Source of the DNA: Candidatus Palauibacter poriticola
GTDB lineage: Bacteria; Gemmatimonadota; Gemmatimonadetes; Palauibacterales; Palauibacteraceae
DNA: 37,319 nt
Assembly: GCA_012270965.1 (NCBI GenBank)
Contig: JAAXHJ010000013.1
Coordinates: 1 to 37,319 of the forward strand
Direction of reading: 5' to 3'
This document shows positions 17,910 through 26,548 of the stretch, one piece after another. Under the pieces are notes generated by a model that was not told the DNA's origin, made no database searches, and saw nothing but the letters and a program-made list of their open reading frames with translations. Each line of letters begins with the position of its first letter. The first letter of the stretch is position 1. The translations under genes were made by a program, and so were the position numbers.

Positions 17910-18554
17910 GTGAAAGCCATCGGGTGGCTTGTGGCGTTCGCGGCCGTAGCGGCTCTGCTGAATCATGGATCCGCGGCGGCGCAGACCGCGTTCGGGATCA
18001 AGGGAGGTGTGACCTACGCGGACGCCGCCTTCGTCGACCAGTTCACTTCGGAAGCGCTCCCGCGCAAAGCCGCGGGCGGCTTCGTAACGTTCGCCCTGTC
18101 CCACCGCGCCACCGTCCAGTTGGAGGCGCTATACCTCGAACGAGGGTTCTCGACCACGGGGCTCCATCAGGACGGGTCGAGGACGAGGATGTCCTACTTG
18201 GATTTTCCCGTCCTGCTTCGGTTCCGGCTGACGCCGTCGCCCGCCCGCGTGCGCCCGATCCTCATGGCTGGCGGGTATTGGGGCCACGAGGTCGGCTGTC
18301 GTCTGGAGGGCGGCGTGGCGCAGTTCGAGGAGAGCAACAGTTGCGAGGGCCGCTTCCAGCTGCGCGGCGTCGCCGACGTCGGCCTGATATTGGGCGCCGC
18401 ACTCGAGATCGCGGTCTCTGGTCCGTGGTTCGTCACCCTCGAAACCCGCTACCACTACGGCATCCGCAACCTCTATTGGGATCCCGCGTCCGATGGAGCC
18501 ATGGCGCGCAACCTGTCGGCTCTGGCCGGCGTCGGGATCCGGGCCGGGGGGTGA
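17910..18554 (+). CDS. Outer-membrane beta-barrel (porin-family) protein
   Basis: 214 residues. A perfect AAGGAG (17898-17903) 6 nt before GTG 17910 decides the start; an in-frame ATG at 17886 has no such site and would lengthen the signal peptide. Seen: the signal peptide KAIGWLVAFAAVAALLNHGSAAAQ with probable cleavage after AAAQ or SAA; then alternating hydrophobic strands of an eight-stranded OMP_b-brl type: FGIKGGVTYADAAF, VTFALSHRATVQLEALYLERGF, SYLDFPVLLRFRL, RPILMAGGYWG, GLILGAALEIAV and FVTLETRYHYGI. Two cysteines about 18 residues apart, in a likely loop (VGCRLEG...SCEGRF), may form a disulfide. Role in transport or structure not known. It converges with the amidase gene, with a 15-nt gap. 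Confidence 0.85.
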   Translation: MKAIGWLVAFAAVAALLNHGSAAAQTAFGIKGGVTYADAAFVDQFTSEALPRKAAGGFVTFALSHRATVQLEALYLERGFSTTGLHQDGSRTRMSYLDFPVLLRFRLTPSPARVRPILMAGGYWGHEVGCRLEGGVAQFEESNSCEGRFQLRGVADVGLILGAALEIAVSGPWFVTLETRYHYGIRNLYWDPASDGAMARNLSALAGVGIRAGG

Positions 18555-18569
18555 CCGTGGCCGGCCGGT

Positions 18570-19364
18570 CTATCGGCCCGTGGTCCGCGCGGCCGGTGGC
18601 GCGGTGACGGTAAACGCCTTGACTCCTTCAACGATTCCGCGCGCGGCCCTCTCCGGCGCCCCGAGGATGATCTCGCGGTCCCGCGCGTTGGTCATGAATC
18701 CCGTCTCGATGATGAGGCCGATCGTCATCGGATGGAGGGCGTGTTCGTAACGGCGGTAGTTGAAGGCGTAGTAGTTTCGCATGCGGCGGGTCGAAATCGG
18801 CAGGTTCTTGAGTCCGGTCGCGGCGCCGTACGCCTCCCGGAGCACCCGCGCCGCGTCTTCGGCCCGTCCCGTGGCGTCGCGCCGCGGGGCGGCGACGCGG
18901 TACCCCGACGCGGCGGGGCTTTCGCTCCCGTCCGCGTGGATCGAGATGAAGAGGTGCGCCCGGTAGCCGGGGGGCACGATGGCGGGGAGGATGTCCACCT
19001 CGTAGCCCAGCGCCTCGAGTTCCGCGCCCGCCAGCCGGGCGATGACGAGGTTCGCCTCCCACTCGGCGGTCTCCCGCCACCGCGTACCGTTATTGCGGAT
19101 ACGGCGCAGTTCCTGCGGGGCCTCGGCGGCGCGCCAGTGACCGGCTTGGAGGCCGATCCGGACCGGGCCGTCGGGGGGTACCCACTCTTCCGGCGTCGGG
19201 ATGCGGCCGGGGTAGCGGTTGTAGTCCCGCCACCGGCGCCACCGCTCGCTCGCGGCGGCGTCACGTTCCGTGGCACGCTGCTCCTGGGCCGCGGCGTTGC
19301 CGGCGCCGGATCCCTCGAATCCGGCGAAGAGCACCACGGCGGCCGTGAGTGCCGTCAGCTTCAA
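18570..19364 (-). CDS. N-acetylmuramoyl-L-alanine amidase (Amidase_3), exported
   Basis: 264 residues. It cuts the bond between MurNAc and the peptide stem in the periplasm. Seen: the zinc ligands H76 (QAGHWRA), E103 (EWEANL) and H143 (SIHADG), and the catalytic E220 in IIETGFMTNARDREI, all in family order. The N-terminus KLTALTAAVVLFAGFEGSGAGNAAAQ is a signal peptide. The start is TTG 19364. No ATG or GTG fits, and a complete AGGAGGT lies 6 nt upstream; the frame remains open upstream only through tandem repeats. It follows the M14 peptidase on the same strand across a 240-nt repeat-filled spacer. Confidence 0.92.
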   Translation of the reverse strand: MKLTALTAAVVLFAGFEGSGAGNAAAQEQRATERDAAASERWRRWRDYNRYPGRIPTPEEWVPPDGPVRIGLQAGHWRAAEAPQELRRIRNNGTRWRETAEWEANLVIARLAGAELEALGYEVDILPAIVPPGYRAHLFISIHADGSESPAASGYRVAAPRRDATGRAEDAARVLREAYGAATGLKNLPISTRRMRNYYAFNYRRYEHALHPMTIGLIIETGFMTNARDREIILGAPERAARGIVEGVKAFTVTAPPAARTTGR

Positions 19365-19370
19365 ATCGAG

Positions 19371-19377
19371 ACCTCCT
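19371..19377 (-). promoter_or_regulatory. Strong ribosome binding site deciding a TTG start
   Basis: AGGAGGT on the minus strand, 6 nt before TTG 19364. It selects the amidase start inside a longer open frame that would otherwise run through noncoding repeats. Confidence 0.85.
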
Positions 19378-19380
19378 CGC

Positions 19381-19455
19381 GAGCGCAGTCCCCACGATCC
19401 CGACCCCCGCGACTGCAACCCCCGCGACTGCAACCCCCGCGACATCAACCCCCAA
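19381..19455. repeat. 15-bp tandem repeat array
   Basis: The unit GACTGCAACCCCCGC occurs exactly at 19411-19425 and 19426-19440, with diverged copies at 19396-19410 and 19441-19455 and a weak one at 19381-19395. It lies directly upstream of the amidase ribosome site. On the minus strand it stays open, but nothing indicates it is translated. Confidence 0.85.
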
Positions 19456-19471
19456 GCGGCTCGGAGCGTTG

Positions 19472-19608
19472 ACCCTACCCGCGCGGCGGCCGGCCGGCAA
19501 CGGAGACCCGCGCGGCGGCCCCTCGGGCAACGGAGACCCGCGCGGTGGCCCGTCGGCAACGGCCACCCGCGCGGTGGCCCGTCGGCAACGGCCACCCGCG
19601 CGGTTCAG
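19472..19608. repeat. 29/30-bp tandem repeat array with hairpin-forming units
   Basis: Copies begin at 19496, 19526, 19555 and 19584 (spacings 30, 29, 29), preceded by a partial copy. The last two contain the exact inverted repeat GGCCACC-CGCGC-GGTGGCC, so each could fold into a hairpin. The array ends on the M14 peptidase stop codon (19605-19607). The period is not a multiple of three, which argues against coding use. It fills the peptidase-amidase spacer together with the 15-bp array. Confidence 0.9.
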
Positions 19609-22370
19609 CGGCAGCTGAGCCCGGTACCCTCGGGCAGCCCCTCCGTGGCGGAGGCCGCGAGAGCGTTGAACAGGAGCTTGAACGTGTTGCGCGGCTGTCC
19701 GCGGAAGTGGGGCCGGAAGGCGAACAGTACGACCTGGCCCGCCCCGACTCCGACCTGCGCGGTCGCCGGGTAGCCGGCGAGCACCTCCTCGCCGCCCAGC
19801 GTCCAGCCGCTGACGAGGAAGTCCGAGGCGGCGTAGCAGACGGGGGTCGAGACTCGCCCGATGTCCGCACCGTCGCCGCCGCCCGCCGCGCCGCCCGTCC
19901 GCTCCAGCACTTGGCTGCGCGAGAAGAGGGCCATCGCCTCCCCGTCCATCCCGTAGCCGAGTGGGTGCGAGGGGTCAACGTCGAGCCGGATCACGGACCC
20001 GGGGATGAAGAACTCCTGCGAGGAGAGCCCTCGCGTCCGGTTCCGGAAGGGGAGCCCGAAGGTCTCGATCGCGTAGTCCACGGCTTGGTCGAAGGCGACG
20101 AGCCAGCCCCCGCCCTCGACGAAGGCGCGGAGCGCCGCGGCTCCCGCCCGGCCGAGGCCGCCCGTGTACTCGTCCGGCATGGTGCCCGGCAGGTGCCCGT
20201 TCGCGATCCCGGCCGCGCCCTGCGACGGGAGGAGGATGACGTCGAAGCGGGACAGGTCGCCGCTCCGCACATCCGCGTCCCACACGTTCTCCCACGCGAA
20301 GCCGTACTCGTCCAGCACCCAGCGGGTCCAGCCCTCGGGCATCGGGGCCTGCCACGAGCGGTAAATCGCCACGCGCGGCGCCCGTGCCTCGGCGACGTCG
20401 CCGGGCGCGGGCGGGGAGGAGACCCCGGTGAGCGTGAGCCCGTGGTCGGCGGCGAGCGCGCGGGCCTCGGCGGCGGACAGACCGGGCAGCCAGTACGATC
20501 CGGCCGGGATGTCCCCGTTCGGCGTCGCGAGGGTCCGCACGGTGCGGAAGCGCTCCGGGGCCTCATCCGCCTCACCGCCTTCGCCGGGCTCGCCGCTCCG
20601 GGCGGACAGCCCCCGGTAGATCGAGTTCGCGTTGCCATGCACCGCGAAACCGGCCGCCCCCTCGCCGCGCACCTCGCCGATGTCGGGGGAGACCTCGCCC
20701 CATTCGCCCGGCGGCATGTCGAAGGGTTCGTCCACGTTCACCGCCTCCAATCCCATCTGGAAGCGGAGTTCGTAGCCCGTCATGTCGTACGGCGGCTCCG
20801 GCGGCCCGCCGGGATACTGGCGGCGGTCGGGGTATTCCTTGGGTTCCATCAGGTCCACGACGTAGGGCCGGAAGGCTTGGGGCGGAATCACGTACGACCC
20901 GGCGGGGAAGGCGAGATCTCCCTCCGGCCCCGCCACCGAAAACGCCTCCGACGCGCGCAGAAACTCGATTCCCGACTGCGACATCAGACCCATGAACTCG
21001 ACGACCGCGCCCGGATCGTGCGAGGCCCGGGGGTCGAGCACGTAGGCGAACGGACCGCCCTCCGCCGCGTTGCCGCGCTCGATCTGGCGCCGGCCCATGC
21101 GGTAGTGATTGAAGAGGTATTCCTCCTTGAGCTTCGCGCCCATGTCCGCCACGGCCTTCGCCGCCGTCATCATGTAGTCCATGGCGTCGCGCAGGTGCCA
21201 GCAGCCGCCGAGCCACGGGTTGTTGTAGTTTGTCGACGGCGTCTTCGCGGGCAGGTTCCCGGCGCGCGCGCCGAACGTGTCCGGGATCTCCTCCTCCTCG
21301 TAGCAGCGGGGTGTCGCGTAACCCGCGCCCGCCGTCTCCGTCAGGAACCCGAGCATGTTGTGATAGTCGGGCCCGCCTCTCATGGAACCGTTCCACCACA
21401 GATCGAAGACGATGCCGCTGTTGACGCCCGGCTTCCCCTCCTCGTCGAAGCGGCGCCGCATCGAATGTCCCATCTGGTTCAGCGAACTCACGACGAGCGG
21501 ATCGAGATGCGGGCTGACGGGATTCTCGAAGGGCGGCATCCAGATTCGCCCGGGGAAGGGGCTCGACTGATGCTGGTTGTAGACGATCTGCGGAAACCAG
21601 TTGTGATACAGCTGCCGCGTCACCGCCCGCGTCTCGACCTGCGTCAGCATGTACCAGTCGCGATTGTTGTCGTGCCCGATATAGTGATGATAAAGCTCCG
21701 GGACGCGCGCCATCTCGAATTCGCCGCCCACGTTCGACATATACCAGTCGGCGACGATATTCAGGCCGTCCGGGTTCATGTTCGGCATGAGCAGCACGAC
21801 GGAGTTCTCCCGCACGCGCCGGGTCTCGGGGGACTCGTCCGTCACGAAGTGGTGCGCCATCTCGGGCATCAGCTGCCCGTGCGCGACCTCGGTCGCGTGC
21901 AGCCCGGCGTCGATCCACACGATGGCGACGCCCTCCCGCGCCAGCGCTCGCGCCTCCTCCTCGGCGAGGACCGATCCGTATCCCACCTCCGGGTCGCGGG
22001 CGTGGGCCAGCGTCCGCGTGATCTCCCTGATCCGTTCCAGGCGGCGGAGATTCGATGGCGACGAAACCGCGGCGACGTAGAGGGGCTCGCCCCGGGTGCT
22101 CTCGCCGATCCGCTCCAACACTAGGCGGTCGGTGGAGGCGGCGAGCGCCTCGAAGTACGCCTTGATCGCATCGTAGTTCGTGAGCTTGTAGTCCTCGCCG
22201 GGCGCGAACCCGATGATCTCCGCCGGCGTCGGCGCGTCGCCGGACCCGCCGGCATCCGCTCCGCAGCCGGCGAGGAGCACCGCCGGCAGCAGGGTGGCGA
22301 AACAGATGACTACGGCTCGCGCGTGACGCCCGCTGGTCGCCGGTTCTCGTGTCCATTCCCGGAGGCTCAT
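19605..22370 (-). CDS. M14-family zinc carboxypeptidase-like lipoprotein with C-terminal amidotransferase-like domain
   Basis: 921 residues. Seen: a signal peptide with lipobox LLAGC (about residue 30), so it is exported and lipid-anchored. The M14 zinc site is H158 and E161 in LHATEVAHG plus H267 in VYNQHQSS. NMNPDG and GHDNNRDWY lie between them, and E345 in LTETAGAGY is a candidate general base. The C-terminal ~250 residues (from VAIYRSWQAPMPEG) have the alpha/beta pattern of class I glutamine-amidotransferase-like folds, as in other large secreted M14 proteins, but no catalytic cysteine is apparent. Likely role: trimming peptides or cell-wall peptides outside the cytoplasm. ATG 22370 gives the signal peptide. 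A 20-codon frame ends across this ATG (ATGA). Confidence 0.92.
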   Translation of the reverse strand: MSLREWTREPATSGRHARAVVICFATLLPAVLLAGCGADAGGSGDAPTPAEIIGFAPGEDYKLTNYDAIKAYFEALAASTDRLVLERIGESTRGEPLYVAAVSSPSNLRRLERIREITRTLAHARDPEVGYGSVLAEEEARALAREGVAIVWIDAGLHATEVAHGQLMPEMAHHFVTDESPETRRVRENSVVLLMPNMNPDGLNIVADWYMSNVGGEFEMARVPELYHHYIGHDNNRDWYMLTQVETRAVTRQLYHNWFPQIVYNQHQSSPFPGRIWMPPFENPVSPHLDPLVVSSLNQMGHSMRRRFDEEGKPGVNSGIVFDLWWNGSMRGGPDYHNMLGFLTETAGAGYATPRCYEEEEIPDTFGARAGNLPAKTPSTNYNNPWLGGCWHLRDAMDYMMTAAKAVADMGAKLKEEYLFNHYRMGRRQIERGNAAEGGPFAYVLDPRASHDPGAVVEFMGLMSQSGIEFLRASEAFSVAGPEGDLAFPAGSYVIPPQAFRPYVVDLMEPKEYPDRRQYPGGPPEPPYDMTGYELRFQMGLEAVNVDEPFDMPPGEWGEVSPDIGEVRGEGAAGFAVHGNANSIYRGLSARSGEPGEGGEADEAPERFRTVRTLATPNGDIPAGSYWLPGLSAAEARALAADHGLTLTGVSSPPAPGDVAEARAPRVAIYRSWQAPMPEGWTRWVLDEYGFAWENVWDADVRSGDLSRFDVILLPSQGAAGIANGHLPGTMPDEYTGGLGRAGAAALRAFVEGGGWLVAFDQAVDYAIETFGLPFRNRTRGLSSQEFFIPGSVIRLDVDPSHPLGYGMDGEAMALFSRSQVLERTGGAAGGGDGADIGRVSTPVCYAASDFLVSGWTLGGEEVLAGYPATAQVGVGAGQVVLFAFRPHFRGQPRNTFKLLFNALAASATEGLPEGTGLSCR

Positions 22371-22429
22371 GCGTGGGCACCCTTGTCCGGCTGTACGAGT
22401 TCGAACAGCAAATCCAGCTTCTCCCTCAT
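22367..22429 (-). CDS. Possible 20-residue leader ORF overlapping the M14 start
   Basis: ATG 22429 opens a 20-codon frame encoding MREKLDLLFELVQPDKGAHA. Its TGA shares an ATGA overlap with the M14 start codon, the arrangement of translational coupling. A GGGGGCG lies upstream. The region between the LRR gene stop (22486) and here has no other feature. It may equally be a chance frame. Confidence 0.25.
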   Translation of the reverse strand: MREKLDLLFELVQPDKGAHA

Positions 22430-22485
22430 GGGTTCGCCCCCGGCGGCTGAGATACTTGCCCGACCCCAACCTACGCAGCGGCGGG

Positions 22486-25323
22486 TCAGTTGGGGATCAC
22501 GCGGACCACGCGGCCGTCCCGGTCGACGACCTTGATGGGTCCCCGGAGGATGTCGTCGCCGTAGGGGATCATGCGTTCGGGCGTGGCGCGCGCGCCCCCC
22601 GTGGAGCCGGGCAGGCGGTAGATCTCGGCGAGTCCGACCTTCACGGAGTAGCCGAGGTCCGCGAGCGACTGGACGGTGATGAGGCTGAGAAGATCGCGCT
22701 CGCCCGCGGTCTGGAACGGCGTCATCAACTCGTGGCCCAGCACGGATTCCCGCCAGTGAGAGTCCGCCGCCCCCGGGCCCGACGTGTTTTCGACCGGAAC
22801 TTTCGCGCCGTCGTCGTAGTTCGCGCCGCCCCGCTCGTCGAACGCGGCGATGGCCAGAGATCCCGTGAAATGGGTGTCCGCGCCCGTGTTGCGAATCGAT
22901 GGGTTCCGAAGCAGGCCGTGGTCGACCCACACGGTGCCGATGCCCAGCACATGGCCGATCTCGTGCAGGATCACCTCCTCCACGTCCTTCGCACCGCCCT
23001 CCTCCGCGAGACGCGCGAGGTCGGCGACGTCGAACTCGAGTGCGCCCATGAAGGGGAGCCGCGAGGCATCGCGCACCCCACACGGGCCGGCGCGGGCCAG
23101 GACCCCATTCTCGCCGTCGATCTCCCGCACCGAGGCCACCATTACGAGGTCGTCCACCGTTCCGATGCGCTGTTCGCTCATGATGTCCCAGCATCCGAGC
23201 GGGGTGTCCTGTCCGATGAGAACGTCCGGCAATTCGGTGTCCTGCAGGATCGCGGACCAGAAACCCACCGCGTCGGCGAAGGCCTCCGCCTGCGCGTCCG
23301 TCACCGCGCCCAGCAGTATGAGGTCGATGTCGAAGGGCCGTGAAGCCGCCTCTCTCACGATCACCGGGAAGGAAAGCTCCGCCGTCGCACCCGGCGGATC
23401 GGTCGCCGTCAGGGTCACGGTGGTGTAGCCCGCGGCGACGGGCGTCAGCGTCACGACGCCACCCTCGGCGGTCACCGTCACCACGCCGGCGTCGGCCGTG
23501 GTGCCCGAAATGCGCACGGTGGCGCCCTCCGGATCGCGGAAGTAATCCGACGCCGTGAACGTGGTCGGGTGGGCGCCGGCCTGCATGCGCTGCGGCGCCA
23601 CTTCGCGTTCCGGCACGGGCGGAGCGTTCGTCCCCTCTCCGAAGAGGATGAGCGGATCCCCCAATCCGATCTCGATGCCGGTCACGCGTCCCGGGACCGA
23701 GGGTGCCGGGCCCGCCACCACCTGAACCTCGGTCTGGCCGACCTCCGTGGCGGTCACGGTGATCTCCGCGCTCCGTTCGCTCCCCGCTTCTAGGGCCGCC
23801 ACCTGCGACGCGAGCGCGCCGCCCCGGGCGGAGAGGGGAACCGTCATGGCGAAGGGCGTCCCGTCGGCCACGGCGAGCGCGATCCGGGCTGGACCCGTGG
23901 CGGCGGGGTCCGGATTGTCGGTCCGCTCCAGCTCGAGTGCGAGCGCGAACGGCGCCCCGGGGTTCCCCGCGAGGAGCAGCGTGTCGAGATTGGACAGGCC
24001 GACGAACACCCGCTCCGGCAGCGCCGCCAGGCGGTTCCCGTCCAACCGCAGCACGCGCAGCGCGGAGAGTCCCGAGAGCAACCCCGCGGGCAGTTCGGCG
24101 AGCCGGTTGCCGTAGAGCCGCAGCGACTCGAGGCGGGAGAGGCCCGCGAACGCACCATCGGGCAGCGCCGTCAGCGCGTTCCGGTCCAGCCGCAGCTGTC
24201 GGAGGTTGGAGAGGCCCGCGAACGCGCCCGCGGGGAGCGTCCGGAGTCCGCTGTCCTGGAGCTGCAGGCTCTCCAGTTCGACCAGACCGGCGAAGACGCC
24301 CGCCCCCAGCGCGTCGATCCGGCCGTTGCCCAGGTAGAGCCACTTCAGGCCGCTGAGGCCGCCGAAGACGCCGTCGCCCAGGGTCGTGAAGTCGTTGGCG
24401 CCGAGGTGCAGCCGCTCCAGGCTCGTGAGTTCCGAGAAGACGCCGGCCGGCAGCGTGGCGAACGCGTTGGCGCGGAGCTCCAGCGTCTCGAGGGATGCGA
24501 GTCCCGCAAACGATTCGGCCAACAGAGCGGTCAGCGCGTTGTCGCCCAGATCCAGCGTCTTCAGGTGTCCGAGCCCCGCGAACGCATCGGCGGGCAGCGT
24601 CTCGAAACCGTTATTCCGCAGCCGCAGCGTCTCGAGGCTCGTGAGATCGCCGAATACGCCCACCGGAAAGGCGGTGAAGCCGACGCCGGAGAGGTCCAGG
24701 TTTCTGAGGTTGTACAGGCCGGAAAGATCGCCCGGCCTGAGGGTGGGTATCGCGATGCCCGCGAGGTTGAGCGTCGTGATCCCCAAGTGCTGCGTGGTCA
24801 CCGCCGAGCACCGGTCGGCGCGGCTCCGGACGACGAGCGCGTCCCGGATCTCCGGCGTTCGGTCGCAAACGCCCTCCGCGATCGTCACGTGCGTCGAGGT
24901 CGTCGCTCCCAGTTCGTATCCCGCGCCCGCCGCCGGCGCATCCAGGCTGAAGAGGAAGGTTTCGCGGGCGGGCTCGATGTCGTCGTCGTCCCGGATCGCG
25001 ATCCGAACTTCCGCGACCCCCGTCCCCGCGGGAACGGGCACCGAACCTTCGGCGCGGTAGTCCGCCGTGTCCGCGTCCGCCGTGGCCGGGTCTCCGTCGG
25101 CGCCCAGCGCGTAGCGGACGATGATGGGCGAGGCCGGCGGGGGATCGAGACGGACCGAGATGATCGCGTCCAAGCCCTCGGATACGTCCGGTGCCAGGTC
25201 GCCGACCGTCGCCACCGGTGTCCGCGCGGGGTCCGGCGGCGGCGAAGTGGTGCCGCCGTCGCAGGCGACCATCGCCGCCGCGATGCACGCCAGCCCCCAC
25301 CCGCTCCGTGTCCGATCCACCAT
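22486..25323 (-). CDS. LRR lipoprotein with Calx-beta-like, cadherin-like and leishmanolysin-type metallopeptidase domains
   Basis: 945 residues. Seen in order: signal peptide with lipobox-like MVAC (C21); a Calx-beta-like segment (about 30-150, ending ARETFLFSLDAP); a cysteine-capped entry (VCDRTPEIRDALV...DRC); eleven 24-residue leucine-rich repeats (about 205-455, such as SLETLRLRNNGFETLP); a cadherin/Ig-like segment (SDYFRDPEGATVRISG); and a metzincin domain with HEIGHVLGIG (H787, E788, H791), a third ligand H856 in SHWRESVLG and the Met-turn M867 in ELMTP, as in leishmanolysins. All catalytic parts are present. Likely a surface protease whose LRRs bind a partner. Its ATG overlaps the hipA stop by one base (TGATG). 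A 115-nt spacer separates it from the M14 gene. Confidence 0.92.
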   Translation of the reverse strand: MVDRTRSGWGLACIAAAMVACDGGTTSPPPDPARTPVATVGDLAPDVSEGLDAIISVRLDPPPASPIIVRYALGADGDPATADADTADYRAEGSVPVPAGTGVAEVRIAIRDDDDIEPARETFLFSLDAPAAGAGYELGATTSTHVTIAEGVCDRTPEIRDALVVRSRADRCSAVTTQHLGITTLNLAGIAIPTLRPGDLSGLYNLRNLDLSGVGFTAFPVGVFGDLTSLETLRLRNNGFETLPADAFAGLGHLKTLDLGDNALTALLAESFAGLASLETLELRANAFATLPAGVFSELTSLERLHLGANDFTTLGDGVFGGLSGLKWLYLGNGRIDALGAGVFAGLVELESLQLQDSGLRTLPAGAFAGLSNLRQLRLDRNALTALPDGAFAGLSRLESLRLYGNRLAELPAGLLSGLSALRVLRLDGNRLAALPERVFVGLSNLDTLLLAGNPGAPFALALELERTDNPDPAATGPARIALAVADGTPFAMTVPLSARGGALASQVAALEAGSERSAEITVTATEVGQTEVQVVAGPAPSVPGRVTGIEIGLGDPLILFGEGTNAPPVPEREVAPQRMQAGAHPTTFTASDYFRDPEGATVRISGTTADAGVVTVTAEGGVVTLTPVAAGYTTVTLTATDPPGATAELSFPVIVREAASRPFDIDLILLGAVTDAQAEAFADAVGFWSAILQDTELPDVLIGQDTPLGCWDIMSEQRIGTVDDLVMVASVREIDGENGVLARAGPCGVRDASRLPFMGALEFDVADLARLAEEGGAKDVEEVILHEIGHVLGIGTVWVDHGLLRNPSIRNTGADTHFTGSLAIAAFDERGGANYDDGAKVPVENTSGPGAADSHWRESVLGHELMTPFQTAGERDLLSLITVQSLADLGYSVKVGLAEIYRLPGSTGGARATPERMIPYGDDILRGPIKVVDRDGRVVRVIPN
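25021..25036. repeat. REP-like palindrome, one-mismatch copy inside the LRR protein gene
   Basis: CGTCCCCGCGGGAACG differs at one base from the full palindrome. On the coding strand it encodes the VPAGTG part of the Calx-beta-like segment, so it could be a coding coincidence. Confidence 0.35.
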
Positions 25324-26247
25324 CAGGTTCCCGTGAAAGGCGTCCCGTAACCCATCGCCTCGTCCAGATCCTTGTGTGCGAAGGCGGATTCCATCCGCAT
25401 GACCTCCTCCGGGGAAGCGCCGAAGCCCGCCGCGGTCGTCCGCCACGCCGAGACCGCCCGCCCTACTTCGCCGGCGATCCGCTTCGCGTCGTCGAGATCC
25501 GGACCATAGTACTCCGCGGTGGCCAGCGCGCGGGGCACCGAAGCCGTGCCATCGTACTCGTCGATGTACGTCTGCAGAATGCGCGGGCCGATCTCCGCCG
25601 GGGTCGGGTTCAGATCATAGGCCGGAGACAGACGCCAGCCCTGTCCGTCCTCATACGGGAAGCCGTGGTTCCGGAGGTGGTCGTCGGTATTCGAGATGAG
25701 GATGTTGAACACGACCCTGCGCCAGAGTTCGGCCAGGTCGCGTCTGGCGGCCAGACCGTGGCGGCGAAGGGCGTCCGCAATCTCCAGATAGGATCTCGGC
25801 TCGCGGTCACCGGCGCCCAACATGCTCATCGCGGACAGGAACGGTACCCGACGGCCCGCTTCGCGATCGAAGCGCCGCACGAGGAGAACACGCCGCCCCG
25901 CCACCCGTTCGAAACGCCAAGCGGCAATGTCGATGCCGGCCCGCGCGGCGAGCGCGAGCGCCACGCCTTCCCACAGCACGAGATCGTAGTCGTCGCGGGC
26001 ACCGGGGAATCTCGCGATGGCCAACCCGTGGGTGCCGTCGCTCACGGTGGCCTTGGGGCGGCCGCCCCCGAGCGAGGCCCCGGGTCCGACAAGAAGCTGA
26101 AGATCCTCATCTCGTTCTTCCCGCCGCGTGACTCGCGTGGCCGCGGCGAGGAGCCGTCCCAAGTCGAGGAGTGGCGGAATCCGCCTCTTCTCCGCGCTCG
26201 GCGAGGAAGGGTCCGTCCCCGCTCAACGAGAACCTGAGCGCCCCCAT
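25323..26247 (-). pseudogene. hipA: Truncated, frameshifted HipA-type kinase toxin
   Basis: The open part (25323-26162) holds the HipA kinase core: the ATP-binding loop ASLGGGRPKA, the catalytic loop NTDDHLRNHGF (D160-D161-H162) and the metal-binding LSPAYDLNP. Missing: the first ~100 residues (N-subdomain 1). The only upstream trace is RMGALRFSLSGDGPFLAERG at about 26247-26190, in another frame; dropping one base near 26183-26190 would join it to IPPLLDLGRLLAAATRV. HipA is a Ser/Thr kinase that phosphorylates a glutamyl-tRNA synthetase or other target and is held by HipB. Intact HipA has about 430 residues; this one has at most ~305. The stop overlaps the LRR gene ATG. Very likely inactive. 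Confidence 0.75.
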
Positions 26248-26548
26248 GCGAGCTCGGTAGGCGTTCCTCGAGCAGGTCGAGGCCAAGCCCGTCCCGCCTG
26301 CGGTCGGCCAGTTCCGCCAGGCCGCCCTCCAGCCCCACCACAAAGAGTACGGTCGCATACGTGCCCATCGAGACGCCCGGATCGCCCCGTTCGACCTTGC
26401 CGAGGGTGGTTCGGCTGATCAGGGCCCGTTCCGCCATCGTCGCCGCTCGGATCCGGCGACGGAGACGGACATCCCTGATATCGGAGCCGAGCTTGCGGAG
26501 GAGTCGCCGAACCGGAAGCGGCAACGTGCCGTGAATGTCGTTCTTCAT
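26042..26548 (-). CDS. hipB: HipB-like XRE antitoxin, 3' end fused out of frame into the hipA remnant
   Basis: The first ~90 residues are a helix-turn-helix antitoxin: LGSDIRDVRLRRRIRAATMAE, then ISRTTLGKVERGDPGVSMGTY and GLGLDLLEERLP. The normal gene should stop soon after ERLP. Here the frame runs on about 75 residues through DNA that, in other frames, encodes hipA sequence, so the hipB end and the hipA start have been deleted together. The DNA-binding part is intact and might still regulate. The ATG (26548) overlaps the hyuAB stop by one base (TAATG), so translation is probably coupled. Confidence 0.7.
   Translation of the reverse strand: MKNDIHGTLPLPVRRLLRKLGSDIRDVRLRRRIRAATMAERALISRTTLGKVERGDPGVSMGTYATVLFVVGLEGGLAELADRRRDGLGLDLLEERLPSSHGGAQVLVERGRTLPRRARRRGGFRHSSTWDGSSPRPRESRGGKNEMRIFSFLSDPGPRSGAAAPRPP

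Noticed and set aside
19381-19608. Possible CRISPR array
   Set aside because: Repeats are directly tandem without unique spacers and have periods of 15 and 29-30 bp; no cas genes.
19545-22124. 859-residue plus-strand open frame
   Set aside because: Lies antisense to the M14 gene, rich in Arg/Val/His/Pro with no family motif. Long antisense frames are expected in GC-rich genes.
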